The notes beneath the pieces were generated by a model. The model was not told the DNA's origin. It searched no databases and saw only the letters and a program-made list of their open reading frames with translations. A DNA stretch of 21,459 nt from a virus. Positions within the stretch are counted from its first letter, which is position 1; the number at the start of each line of letters is the position of its first letter. Location: positions 1 through 21,459 of IMG/VR virus record IMGVR_UViG_3300032157_000048. One strand, written 5' to 3'. The position numbers and the translations under genes were made by a program. Positions 13,894 through 20,799 of this stretch are shown one piece after another.

Positions 13894-14415
13894 TTACGCC
13901 AGAACCGCGAGGTCCTGCTTGTCCGGACCGGTCACGACGACCTTCTGGATCACCGTGAAGTCCGAGTACTCGTCGTCCGGGTCCACGGGCTCCTTCATCT
14001 GGCGCCCGAACGTCACCGGAGCGACATCGACGAACTCGCCGGCCGACCAGTCATCGGTCTCCGCGTCCAGACCCAGCCGCAGAATCAGGAATCCTGAGAC
14101 GCCCTGCTTGAACGTCAGGTACGCCTGATACTGGATCGAGGTTGGGTTCTGCGGATTGAACACGTACTTCAGATCGTCGATCTGGGGCGTGAAGCGGCCC
14201 AGGCGTTCGAACTGCCGCTTGGTGCACAGGCGGGCCGGCGCGTTGCCGGTCGACTGCTCCCCACCAAAACCGAAAGGCCCGACGAAGTCGCAAGAGACCG
14301 TCTTGGTGATCTCCGCGAGCGTCGGGGCGAGGGTGGGCGAGGCGATGGACGGCGCGAAGCCGACCGTGGACAGGCCGAGCGTCGGCACACCCGGAGGGAA
14401 AACGGGAAGCGTCAT
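13894..14415 (-). CDS. Major tail protein (tail tube)
   Basis: 173 residues, ATG with AAGGAG 5 bases upstream, a strong site fitting high expression. A Pro-rich N-terminus (LPVFPPGVPTLG) precedes a beta-rich tube domain: TKTVSCDFVGPFGFGGEQST, QIDDLKYVFNPQNP, GVSGFLILRLGLDAET. The ending SAGEFVDVAPVTFGRQMKEPV with FTVIQKVVVTGPDKQDLAV is a recognisable C-terminal pattern of actinophage major tail proteins. It forms stacked hexameric rings around the tape measure. It lies directly upstream of the chaperone genes, the canonical order. Confidence 0.85.
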   Translation of the reverse strand: MTLPVFPPGVPTLGLSTVGFAPSIASPTLAPTLAEITKTVSCDFVGPFGFGGEQSTGNAPARLCTKRQFERLGRFTPQIDDLKYVFNPQNPTSIQYQAYLTFKQGVSGFLILRLGLDAETDDWSAGEFVDVAPVTFGRQMKEPVDPDDEYSDFTVIQKVVVTGPDKQDLAVLA

Positions 14416-14417
14416 GC

Positions 14418-14669
14418 TTACTCCTTGGACTGGTCAGCCGGACTTCCGGCCTTCGATTCGGATGTGGACTGACTCGATGCCGCCGTTTTGCGGGCGGGGG
14501 TTCGGTTGGGCTTGGCCGGCAACAGGTGGCCGCCGGGTCCCACTGCGGGCTTGTCGATGACCTCGTGGGTGTCGTCGAGCGAAGCCGCTCGGATGGAGTA
14601 CTCGTGACCGGTGACCTTGTCCTTGACGCGGAGAGGCTGGTCAGGTTCGTACTTCGGCTTGCTGGGCAT
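14418..14669 (-). CDS. Small hypothetical protein preceding the major tail protein
   Basis: 83 residues from an ATG with AAGGAG 6 bases upstream; the reading frame is open further upstream but without such a site. The first half forms a small beta domain (PLRVKDKVTGHEYSIRAAS, then DTHEVIDKPAVGPGGHLLP), and the second half is Lys/Ala/Ser-rich and probably disordered. Short proteins beginning with a V-x-D-K-x-T-G-H segment are common at this place in actinophage tail modules, with no known function. It ends 2 bases before the major tail gene. Confidence 0.75.
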   Translation of the reverse strand: MPSKPKYEPDQPLRVKDKVTGHEYSIRAASLDDTHEVIDKPAVGPGGHLLPAKPNRTPARKTAASSQSTSESKAGSPADQSKE

Positions 14670-14693
14670 GCGGTGCTCCTTGTTGCAGGCGAA

Positions 14694-14718
14694 AACCCCG
14701 CCGGAGGTCGACGGGGTT
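14694..14718 (-). terminator. Intergenic hairpin between tail terminator and 83-residue genes
   Basis: A 7-base stem AACCCCG / CGGGGTT encloses an 11-base loop, in the only sizeable gap (62 bases) of the connector-to-tail-tube region. In minus-strand direction the stem ends GGGGTTTTC, so only a short T run follows. It may be a weak terminator or an mRNA processing/stability element setting the higher expression of the downstream major tail gene. Confidence 0.4.
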
Positions 14719-14731
14719 CGGTGGGCAGAGG

Positions 14732-15211
14732 TCAGGACGACGAGTGCGGAATGGACGCAGAGAAGATCAGCGGGGTCCAGTAGCGGGGCGGCCGTTCGTC
14801 TTCGTCGCGCATGCTCGGGCCGGGTTCGTTGATCTGCAGGAACGGCCGCACTGTGACCGTGTCGTACGGCGAGGCGAAGACGGGCCGCCAGGACTCCATC
14901 TTCGACGCGACGAGCTCGACGAGCGGCGCGAGCGCGGACTCGTCGCCGACCACACAAGTCAACTGGGTCGTCCAGATCAGGCCGTTGCGGCGACCGGAGA
15001 GCCGGTTGCGGTTCCCTGGCCGGCCCGCTGAGGGGTGTTGCACGACGTAGGGCCTGACCCGCAAGTCAGCCGAGTTGACAGTGGGCGGTTCGACATCGTT
15101 CGGGCTGCCCACGACGTGACCGACACGGCGCAGGTACACCGTCAGGTTCGAGATCTCCTTCAGCCGGGCATCGACCTTGTTCTCAATGACCCGGCGAGGG
15201 ATCGCCGCCAT
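14732..15211 (-). CDS. Tail terminator / tail completion protein
   Basis: 159 residues, ATG overlapping the previous stop by one base. It contains RVIENKVDARLKEISNLTVYLRRVG at the start, then SADLRVRPYVVQHPSAG, the WTTQLTCVVGDESALAPLVELV segment and a C-terminal beta region, FLQINEPGPSMRDEDERPPRYW. The order (short N-terminal helix, strand with a D-L-R-V-x-P-Y motif, ferredoxin-like helix after a QLTCV strand) matches the tail terminator/completion proteins of siphophages. These cap the tail tube and dock it to the head. Position after the HK97 gp10-like gene and before the major tail protein agrees. Confidence 0.75.
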   Translation of the reverse strand: MAAIPRRVIENKVDARLKEISNLTVYLRRVGHVVGSPNDVEPPTVNSADLRVRPYVVQHPSAGRPGNRNRLSGRRNGLIWTTQLTCVVGDESALAPLVELVASKMESWRPVFASPYDTVTVRPFLQINEPGPSMRDEDERPPRYWTPLIFSASIPHSSS

Positions 15212-15549
15212 CAGAGGATGTTCCCGCCGAGCTCTTCGATCGCCCGCACGAACCCAGGTTCGACCTCATCGAACGCCGGACCGAGGAACGGCTGCGGAGC
15301 CATCTTCGACGTCCCGTACTCGAGGTAGATCCCGTAGTCGGCTGTCGGCCCGATCTCAGCTGACATGCCGTTGATGTCGGCCGAGATCGAGTTCCGCAGG
15401 TTGCCGGTGTCGACGGGGGCGTTGATCTTCGCGGACGCTTCGATGTCGTGCGCGGCCTTCGCGAGCGCCTGGCTGCCGGCGACCTGCATCTTGAACGGGG
15501 CTTCGGACAGGTCGGCGGCGAGGGCACGGACTTCGGAGGCGTTGAACAT
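15211..15549 (-). CDS. HK97 gp10-like head-tail connector protein
   Basis: 112 residues from the ATG at 15549; a TTG one codon earlier has the better distance (7 bases) to GGAGGAGG and may be used instead. The central block AKINAPVDTGNLRNSISADI is the classic gp10-family signature (P-V-D-T-G-x-L-R-x-S-I), followed by DYGIYLEYGTSKMAPQPFLGPAF, also diagnostic (Y-x-x-x-x-E-Y-G-T, P-x-P-F-L). Members work at the head-tail interface or as tail completion factors. One-base or four-base overlaps join it to both neighbours. Confidence 0.88.
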   Translation of the reverse strand: MFNASEVRALAADLSEAPFKMQVAGSQALAKAAHDIEASAKINAPVDTGNLRNSISADINGMSAEIGPTADYGIYLEYGTSKMAPQPFLGPAFDEVEPGFVRAIEELGGNIL

Positions 15550-16010
15550 CAAGGGGTCGCCTCCTCCAGCTGGTCGGTGCAGTAGAGGTCGCGTTCGAAC
15601 CGGAGCGAACCGCGGTCGACGCGCTCAACGGCGAGCCGACGGCCGTCCTGCAGGGTGGCGTCGTTGGAGGTGACGACTTCGACGACGTAGCCTCGCCGGA
15701 TCGGTGCGGCCTCCCGGTCGATTGCCACCAGGTACGCGACGGACGAGACAGCCTGGTCGCCGATCATCTGGTTCGCAGCGTCACGGCCGCCGGACAGGAC
15801 TTGGATCCGTGCGCCGCCGACGTACACCGGAGACGGCGACCCTGCGTCGTCATACGACAGGTCGTCCTTGATGTCGGGGGCTGTGGCGCGGGGCCAGATC
15901 TTGACCGTCGCGGTGAACGTCTTGGCCGCTACGACGGCATGGTCCGCTTCCCACGCCGGCGGGATCACTGCAGTGCCTGGCCGGCCGTGCGCCCTGCGTG
16001 GCCGTGGCAT
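15549..16010 (-). CDS. Head-tail connector, DUF6093-like stopper
   Basis: 153 residues, starting 3 bases after the adaptor gene. It has a basic, Pro-rich N-terminus (MPRPRRAHGRPG), then a beta-barrel-like body: TATVKIWPRATAPD, GGARIQVLSGG, SSVAYLVAIDREAAPIRRGYVVEV, and the C-terminal LQDGRRLAVERVDRGSLRFERD. The strand order with I-R-R-G-Y-V-V-E-V resembles DUF6093-type proteins of actinophages, which occupy the stopper position below the adaptor ring. The family call is from pattern and position. Confidence 0.75.
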   Translation of the reverse strand: MPRPRRAHGRPGTAVIPPAWEADHAVVAAKTFTATVKIWPRATAPDIKDDLSYDDAGSPSPVYVGGARIQVLSGGRDAANQMIGDQAVSSVAYLVAIDREAAPIRRGYVVEVVTSNDATLQDGRRLAVERVDRGSLRFERDLYCTDQLEEATP

Positions 16011-16013
16011 CGC

Positions 16014-16367
16014 TCAGCCCTCAGCCAGTTCGACGTGCCCGAGCGGGTCATACTCGACGACCTCGAAGAACCCGTCACCCTCGGCCTCAGCCGCGTACTG
16101 CTCACGCAGCGTTTTCGCTCGAGCACGCAACGCGTCAGCGACCTTCGCGCCATCGGTGGACAGGTCTTGGGTCTTGATGACCTTCGACGACAGGGCCTCG
16201 TTGTCCGCGATCGTCTCGATAGCGGTTGCGGCTGCGAGCAGCACCGCGCCGTCAGTCAGCGCGAGGAACGCGTCGATCTCCTCGTCGGTGAATACGGGGT
16301 TGTTGTCGTCGACGTCGTTGGCGAGGAGACGGACCTTGCCCCTGTTGGAGGTCGGGTCGTATGGCAT
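16014..16367 (-). CDS. Head-tail adaptor (gp6-like)
   Basis: 117 residues, ATG with AAGGGG 7 bases upstream. Mostly helical: TSNRGKVRLLANDVDD, then PVFTDEEIDAFLALTDGAVLLAAATAIETIADNEAL. The opening R-x-L-x-x-D...F-T-D-E-E-I-x-x-F-L pattern is typical of gp6/gp15-like adaptor proteins that attach to the portal ring. It is the first gene after the strong hairpin, so expression from here may be set separately from the head genes. Confidence 0.8.
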   Translation of the reverse strand: MPYDPTSNRGKVRLLANDVDDNNPVFTDEEIDAFLALTDGAVLLAAATAIETIADNEALSSKVIKTQDLSTDGAKVADALRARAKTLREQYAAEAEGDGFFEVVEYDPLGHVELAEG

Positions 16368-16410
16368 GTTCGTGCCCCTTCACCTCGTGGGATGTGGCGT
16401 CCTGCCACGA

Positions 16411-16448
16411 CCCCACCCGAACCCAGGGGAAGCGGGGTTCGGGTGGGG
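16411..16448 (-). terminator. Strong intergenic inverted repeat between head and connector genes
   Basis: The arms CCCCACCCGAACCC (16411-16424) and GGGTTCGGGTGGGG (16435-16448) pair perfectly over 14 bases with a 10-base loop. It lies in the 95-base gap after the HeH-like gene. No T tract follows in the minus direction, so it is not a textbook intrinsic terminator. A smaller hairpin (GTGGC/GCCAC, 16394-16408) lies just downstream. A partial terminator, or a structure protecting the abundant upstream capsid mRNA, would fit. Confidence 0.6.
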
Positions 16449-16462
16449 CAGAAGCGGGACGT

Positions 16463-16762
16463 TCAGCTGGCGACGATCGCTTCCAACTTCTCCGTCTTGT
16501 TCGACGCGCCGCTCAGGTCGATGCCGTGGTCGGCGGCGTATGCGTCGAGCTGCTTGACGGTCCAGTCGTCCGAGGGATCACCCTCGGGAACCGTGACCGA
16601 CTCCGAGGAATCGCTCGGCTTGTCGGACTTGGCCGACTTGCCGGCCTTCTTCGCACCGTCAGGCAGCAGATCAGTACCGATCCACGCCTTCGGGACCGAA
16701 CCGAGCGGCTTGCCTTCCGCGTCGACGACGTCAACGAAATCCTTCTCCGTGTACGCGCTCAT
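16463..16762 (-). CDS. Small HeH/SAP-like domain protein
   Basis: 99 residues, ATG one base after the capsid gene stop. An N-terminal beta segment (DFVDVVDAEGKPLGSVPKAWIG) leads to a Lys/Ser-rich linker and a C-terminal helix-extended loop-helix motif: W-T-V-K-Q-L-D-A-Y-A, then G-I-D-L-S-G-A, and K-T-E-K-L-E-A-I. This is the HeH/SAP/Rho-N-like fold seen at the C-terminus of many small proteins just after phage capsid genes. It may bind nucleic acid or act as a capsid-associated fibre or adaptor; the role is not established. Confidence 0.75.
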   Translation of the reverse strand: MSAYTEKDFVDVVDAEGKPLGSVPKAWIGTDLLPDGAKKAGKSAKSDKPSDSSESVTVPEGDPSDDWTVKQLDAYAADHGIDLSGASNKTEKLEAIVAS

Positions 16763-16763
16763 G

Positions 16764-17882
16764 TCAGACCGCCAATCCGTCAGACGCCCAGGTGAACATC
16801 GGGTCACCCTGAGCGGCACCAACGATGTGCCGGCCGCGGTAGTACACCGCGTCCACATCGAACGATCCGTCGTCGGCGCCGAGCTCTCCGCCACCGATCG
16901 CGCGACCCTGATCGGCCTTGTACCGCAGATCCGGCGTCTCCCAGCCGCGCAGGAACGCGACGTAGAACGCCGGCCGCGGTGCCCGCGGCAACGGGAGGAC
17001 GAACCAGGCAGCGCCCGGCAGGTTCTCCAGCACCGTCAGCGTGATCCGACCGCGCAGCGGGTTCGGCTCGATCGTCTCCACCGAACCGGTGGTGACGCGG
17101 ATCTCGGTCTGATCGAGGAGCCGCTGAGCGGTGAACTGCAGCGCCGGCCCGACAACGAGCTGCAACGGCCCCGGCGACAGCAGGTTGCCGTCGGCATCCT
17201 TCTTCGTCGAGACCGTCGTGATCGCTGCCTGCAGGGTCGACTGGCTGAGAACACCCGTGCCGATGTTGGCGTTCGCGACCTTGAAGAACGCCGTGTTCGG
17301 TGCACCCGTGACCGGGTTCGCCAACTGCAACAGCGCTTCGTAGTCCTCGGTCAGACGCGCCGAGTTCGCGAACTCACCCGGAACCTGGGCGAGCTCATCG
17401 ATCTCGTCGTTGATCTTGGCCTCGAACGAGTACCCGAACATGCGGCCGAACTTGGCGACCGAGATCGCGCGCTCCGCCACGGAGTAGTCAGCCGAGGGAT
17501 ACTCGGACAGCTCCGGGACACGTTCGAACCGGCGACGACCACCGGACAGCTCGCGCAGGTACTTCGGCCTGAAGTTCCGCACCATGGTGCGGGCAGCGAA
17601 CTTGCCCCACTGGGTCGGCATGGCCTCGTACTGGGCGAGCATCTCGCGGTCGAGGACGTCGCCGGCGGCGGACTTGAACAGGTCCGACGTCGACAGTGCC
17701 TCATGGACTGCGAGGTTCGCGTACTGCGAGCCATTGAGAGCCGAGCCGAGCAGCTCGGCGGCCTCCTTGACCTGCTTGGCGCGCTGGCCGAGAACGGCGC
17801 GGCGTCGGGCTTGGGGCCCTTCACCGGCCATGAGGCCAGCTTCAGTGACGCCGAAGGATTCGGCGATCGTGGTGATGCTCAT
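16764..17882 (-). CDS. Major capsid protein (Mu gpT-like)
   Basis: 372 residues, ATG with GAGGAGG 6 bases upstream. Recognisable features are an N-terminal helical region with Arg/Gln/Lys, a block GRMFGYSFEAKINDEIDELA, the RLTEDYEALLQLANPVTGAP segment, KDADGNLLSPGPLQLVVGPAL, and the C-terminal RGWETPDLRYKADQGRAIGG, DVDAVYYRGRHIVGA and DPMFTWASDG. These match HK97-fold capsids of the Mu gpT-like group in actinophages. It follows the protease-scaffold and decoration genes as expected. If the scaffold-linked protease trims the N-terminal helical region, the mature protein would be shorter; no cleavage site is evident. Confidence 0.85.
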   Translation of the reverse strand: MSITTIAESFGVTEAGLMAGEGPQARRRAVLGQRAKQVKEAAELLGSALNGSQYANLAVHEALSTSDLFKSAAGDVLDREMLAQYEAMPTQWGKFAARTMVRNFRPKYLRELSGGRRRFERVPELSEYPSADYSVAERAISVAKFGRMFGYSFEAKINDEIDELAQVPGEFANSARLTEDYEALLQLANPVTGAPNTAFFKVANANIGTGVLSQSTLQAAITTVSTKKDADGNLLSPGPLQLVVGPALQFTAQRLLDQTEIRVTTGSVETIEPNPLRGRITLTVLENLPGAAWFVLPLPRAPRPAFYVAFLRGWETPDLRYKADQGRAIGGGELGADDGSFDVDAVYYRGRHIVGAAQGDPMFTWASDGLAV

Positions 17883-17893
17883 GGTTGGCCTCC

Positions 17894-18253
17894 TCAGACC
17901 TTCGTGAGACGAACGTGGACGGTGCCCGCGCCAGCGGACTTGGTGCCACCGGTTCCGTCAGCACCGTGCAGGGTGTGACCGAACAGCGTGTTGCCGCTGG
18001 AGGTCGTCGTCAGCACGTTGCCGCTGGTGATGTAGATCGGCGTGCCTTCGGCCGCGACCGCATCGGTGGTGGCCAGATCGAAGACACCTTCGGTCCAGAC
18101 GGTGGCGCGGCCGTCGATGTTGCCGCCCTCGTTTTCCTTGGTGGCCGTGACGCCCGGAATGGCGGAGAACAGCAGGACCGGCGAACCGGACGGCGTGTCG
18201 GCCGGGACCGGGGCACTGAACCGGCTGCCTTCGTGGAGTCGTTCGTTTCGCAT
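17894..18253 (-). CDS. Capsid decoration protein (DUF2190-like)
   Basis: 119 residues, ATG with AAGGAGG 7 bases upstream, a strong site. Small beta-barrel layout: an early strand with SPVLLFSAIPGVTATKE, the block GRATVWTEGVFDLATTDAVA, GTPIYITSGNVLTTT, and NTLFGHTLHGAD with a final VHVRLTKV. The G-V-F-D-L...A-x-G-x-P-I-Y-I sequence is the DUF2190 pattern, often mislabelled as a recombinase in databases but in fact a trimeric capsid-stabilising or decoration protein. Its place between protease/scaffold and major capsid gene is standard. Confidence 0.82.
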   Translation of the reverse strand: MRNERLHEGSRFSAPVPADTPSGSPVLLFSAIPGVTATKENEGGNIDGRATVWTEGVFDLATTDAVAAEGTPIYITSGNVLTTTSSGNTLFGHTLHGADGTGGTKSAGAGTVHVRLTKV

Positions 18254-18255
18254 GA

Positions 18256-18717
18256 TCAGGCCTCCTTGACCTGGCGGCCGAACGCGTTCGCGACGGCCTT
18301 GTCGATGTCGGTCTCGGAAACCTCAGAGGAGGTGTCAGAGGGGCCGAACCCCGTGATCGTGCCGACGCCGGCAGACTCGGCGAGCCCGGCGAGGTAGGAC
18401 TCTTCGGCGGTGCGGGCGGCTTCGACGCGCTTGTCGAACGCCGCCTCGTCGAGCTTGCGGTCGTCGGTCAGCGGGACCTCACGCAGCGCTTCGGCCACGA
18501 TGCGGTCCACGATCGGCGCTGCGAGCGTGGCGTTGGACTCCCGCACCTTCGTGCGGGCGCGCTTGTCGGCGTCCTTGCGGGCGTCGGCTTCAGCGACCTG
18601 CCGCTCTGCCGCATCGGCGCGCTGCTTTTCGGCGTCACGCTCAGCTTCCAGCACGGTGGCCCGGCTGTTGGCTTCATCGGCTCGGCGGTTGGCCTCCTCG
18701 ATTTCAGTTCCTGCCAT
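18256..18717 (-). CDS. Nested internal scaffold start inside the protease gene
   Basis: An in-frame ATG at residue 273 (MAGTEIEEANRR) is preceded by GAGGAGG with only 5 bases spacing, as good as any start in the window. Translation from it would give a 153-residue coiled-coil scaffold without protease, like lambda Nu3 inside gene C. It falls exactly at the junction between the protease half and the coiled-coil half, after an acidic linker (TTEESEED). The site could in part be forced by the Glu-Glu-Asp codons, so expression is a strong inference rather than proven. Confidence 0.6.
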   Translation of the reverse strand: MAGTEIEEANRRADEANSRATVLEAERDAEKQRADAAERQVAEADARKDADKRARTKVRESNATLAAPIVDRIVAEALREVPLTDDRKLDEAAFDKRVEAARTAEESYLAGLAESAGVGTITGFGPSDTSSEVSETDIDKAVANAFGRQVKEA

Positions 18718-19533
18718 GGTGTCCTCCTCGGACTCCTCGGTTGTTGACTGCCCAGCCGGGATGACTGGGACGTATTGGGTGACCTGGCGGACCTCGACAC
18801 GGGCGCCGGTCAGAGCGGTAGCCACGCCGTCGGCGTCCGAGGCGTACGTCTGCTGGTAGACGCCGGAGTCGTCGCCCGATTCGACCTCGAACCAGGCGGT
18901 CGCGTCGTCGAAGTCACGGAGCCAGACGTAGACCTTGTCCGCGGAGTAGGCGTCCTTCACGACCGTGGACAGCGCTTCGCGCTTGTCGTTGACGGTGGCC
19001 TCAGCGACACCGCGGTCGAGAGCGCGGGCGTTGGTGCGCGCCGACTCGAGCAGCTGCAGGACCTTGCCGCCGCGGCCTGCGGCGGTGACGAAGTCGACGG
19101 AGTCGATGTGCGCGAGGCCTTCGATGATGCCGCCGCGACGCCCTTCGGCTTCGCCTTCCACGATGTCGGTAGCTGAGCCGCGGATCGAAAGGCCCACGAC
19201 CTCGGCCAGGTCGGTGAGGAGCTCTTTGTACGGCGCCATCGGCTTGGCCTCGGCGACCACCGCCTGCCGTTCGGCGTCCCAGTGGCCGTCCTCGGTGAGG
19301 ACCGCGGCGATGTCCCGGACCGAACGTGCCGGCCGGTCGACCTTCTCGCTTTCGCTGGGGTGGTCCAGGTACATGTGGGTGCCGGCCTTGAACAGCGGCG
19401 CGGCGGCCTCGACGACGGCGGGGGAGTAGTAGCCGCTGGAACCCCAACCCGCGGTGATGGCCTGGATGACCATGTGGCCGTTCTTGGATTCGACCTCGCT
19501 CAGCGGGCGGTTCTCGGTGACGAGTTTGGGCAT
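18256..19533 (-). CDS. Capsid maturation protease fused to scaffold
   Basis: 425 residues. The ATG at 19533 was chosen because TGGAGGGA lies 7 bases upstream. Residues about 1-170 are a prohead protease of assemblin-like fold: H58 in HMYLDHPS, Ser116 in VGLSIRGSA (the G-x-S nucleophile), and H142 in GLAHIDSVDFVTAAGRGG; these three are the likely His-Ser-His set. Residues about 200-270 form a small beta domain. The C-terminal part (about 273-425) is a highly charged Glu/Arg/Ala coiled coil (NRRADEANSRATVLEAERDA onward), typical of scaffold. It would be made as a fusion, guide capsid assembly, then cut the scaffold and probably itself. Confidence 0.85.
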   Translation of the reverse strand: MPKLVTENRPLSEVESKNGHMVIQAITAGWGSSGYYSPAVVEAAAPLFKAGTHMYLDHPSESEKVDRPARSVRDIAAVLTEDGHWDAERQAVVAEAKPMAPYKELLTDLAEVVGLSIRGSATDIVEGEAEGRRGGIIEGLAHIDSVDFVTAAGRGGKVLQLLESARTNARALDRGVAEATVNDKREALSTVVKDAYSADKVYVWLRDFDDATAWFEVESGDDSGVYQQTYASDADGVATALTGARVEVRQVTQYVPVIPAGQSTTEESEEDTMAGTEIEEANRRADEANSRATVLEAERDAEKQRADAAERQVAEADARKDADKRARTKVRESNATLAAPIVDRIVAEALREVPLTDDRKLDEAAFDKRVEAARTAEESYLAGLAESAGVGTITGFGPSDTSSEVSETDIDKAVANAFGRQVKEA

Positions 19534-19555
19534 GGCGAGGGTCCCTCCAGGGCGG

Positions 19556-19561
19556 TAGATT
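19556..19561 (+). promoter_or_regulatory. Candidate -10 element of a leaderless promoter
   Basis: TAGATT fits TANNNT and ends 6 bases before the ATG at 19568, with no ribosome binding site between. It overlaps, on the opposite strand, the region just upstream of the protease gene's Shine-Dalgarno. Only a weak -35-like sequence (TGGCGA at 19533) lies 17 bases upstream. Confidence 0.4.
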
Positions 19562-19567
19562 CTGTGG

Positions 19568-19759
19568 ATGGGTGACGGGGCCGGCAGCTGCCAGCACGAG
19601 TCGGTGATGTCCTCGATCGAGCCGGTCAAGCGCGATGGTCAGGTCGGGTTCGCGTTCGTCGACGAGTGCGCGCGGTGCGGCACCACCTGGTACGAGGCGT
19701 CCAATCTGGACAAGTTCCCCGACACCGGCGGACTGGATCCGAGGCTGCACAACCTCTAA
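19568..19759 (+). CDS. Small Cys-rich putative zinc-ribbon protein on the opposite strand
   Basis: 63 residues, transcribed against the head operon and fitting the gap between MuF protein (tail-to-tail overlap of 3 bases at the stops) and protease gene (diverging). About nine tenths of its third codon positions are G or C, which argues for real coding. It has C8-x-H10 and later C34-A-R-C37 (DECARCGTTWYEAS), which could make a small zinc site, and an acidic/Pro C-terminus. No signal peptide or membrane helix is seen. A TANNNT -10-like hexamer 6 bases upstream suggests leaderless expression. Function is unknown; regulatory or moron roles are possible. Confidence 0.6.
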   Translation: MGDGAGSCQHESVMSSIEPVKRDGQVGFAFVDECARCGTTWYEASNLDKFPDTGGLDPRLHNL

Positions 19760-20799
19760 CCGCGGGGCGCCTTCGCCGGAACGATCGACGGCCGCCACTC
19801 CGGTGTCTGACGACGCACCGCCCACTTGCTCATCGGGAAGTCGCCACGGTCCCAGGCGGCCAACCGCGCCGGGCCAAGGATGGCCAGCTGGTCGGCCTTC
19901 GACAGTTTCGCGAACTCGGCTCCGCCGTCCGGGAGCGTTGAGCGCGGTTCCTCGATGTCGAACCCGAGGTCCTTCCACGACTTCGTCACCGGGACACGGA
20001 CACACCGACAGTTCTGGTGACCCAATGGGCCCGGGACGCTCGGCGGGAACTGTTGGCCGTGCATCGACCAGCACGCCGGACACGTACGGGAACCGAGGCC
20101 GGCAACCCAGGTCCACCCGATTACGACATCGGTGTGCAGGCTTTCGGACAGCTGCGCCGCGGTGCGGTGCGCGTCCATCATCTCGGTACGCGCGATCGTC
20201 AGCGCCCTGGACAGGCCGCCGTTGAACTGTTGCTCGGTCCGGACCAGCATCCGGCGGGCCGTCGTTCGGGGGTTTGCGCCGGTCAGCATCCCGCGCACGA
20301 GCTCGCGCTTCATCACCCGGGTCGCTTCAGGCTGCAGCGGCAGCGTGCGGGCCGTGATCTGTTCGGTCGTCCGGTTGATGATCTCGTCGATCCTGATCGG
20401 GTCGATCCGTGCCCACAGCGACGTATCGCGCTCGCTGGGCAGACCAGTGGGCAGCTGCGAGTTGACCATCAGCTCGGTGATGAACCCGGCGTTGTTGACG
20501 ACCTTCTCCAGGTCACCGATCACCTCGGCGGCGGTGCGGTCGACCAGTTCGCCGAGGCGTACAGAGATCAGGTTGAGCGCGTTGGTGAGGCGTTCCACTC
20601 GGTTGATCTGGGCCCTGGTCAGGCGTCCCTCGCCGGCAGCGATCACCAGCTCGTCCAACGCGCGGGCGAGTTCGGGGGCGACGTCGTCCCAGCCGCGGGC
20701 CCACGCGATCGTCGCGTTGCGGACCTGTTCCTGCTGGATGGTCGCGATCTGGTTGCGAAGCCGGTTGACCAAGCTCTCCGACTCGTCGGAGAACGCCAT
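19756..20799 (-). CDS. MuF-type minor head protein
   Basis: 347 residues, ATG overlapping the portal stop by one base (TGATG). The N-terminal two thirds are helical. A MuF-like domain follows: IARTEMMDAHRTAAQ (R204-T-E206 motif), then GWTWVAGLGSRTCPACWSMHG, FPPSVPGPLG and HQNCRC, giving C240-x2-C243, H247, H261, C264-x-C266. This Cys/His set is typical of MuF/SPP1 gp7-like domains and probably binds a metal. These proteins sit inside the procapsid bound to the portal and in some phages are ejected with DNA. No toxin domain is attached at the C-terminus, which ends in a basic tail. Confidence 0.88.
   Translation of the reverse strand: MAFSDESESLVNRLRNQIATIQQEQVRNATIAWARGWDDVAPELARALDELVIAAGEGRLTRAQINRVERLTNALNLISVRLGELVDRTAAEVIGDLEKVVNNAGFITELMVNSQLPTGLPSERDTSLWARIDPIRIDEIINRTTEQITARTLPLQPEATRVMKRELVRGMLTGANPRTTARRMLVRTEQQFNGGLSRALTIARTEMMDAHRTAAQLSESLHTDVVIGWTWVAGLGSRTCPACWSMHGQQFPPSVPGPLGHQNCRCVRVPVTKSWKDLGFDIEEPRSTLPDGGAEFAKLSKADQLAILGPARLAAWDRGDFPMSKWAVRRQTPEWRPSIVPAKAPRG

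Noticed and set aside
15801-17978. Very long plus-strand open frame (over 700 codons) opposite capsid and connector genes
   Set aside because: It runs antisense through four minus-strand genes with clear family motifs and through the hairpin region; its translation is Arg/Asp/Val-rich with no recognisable domain. Strong G/C third-position bias on the minus strand opens such mirror frames.
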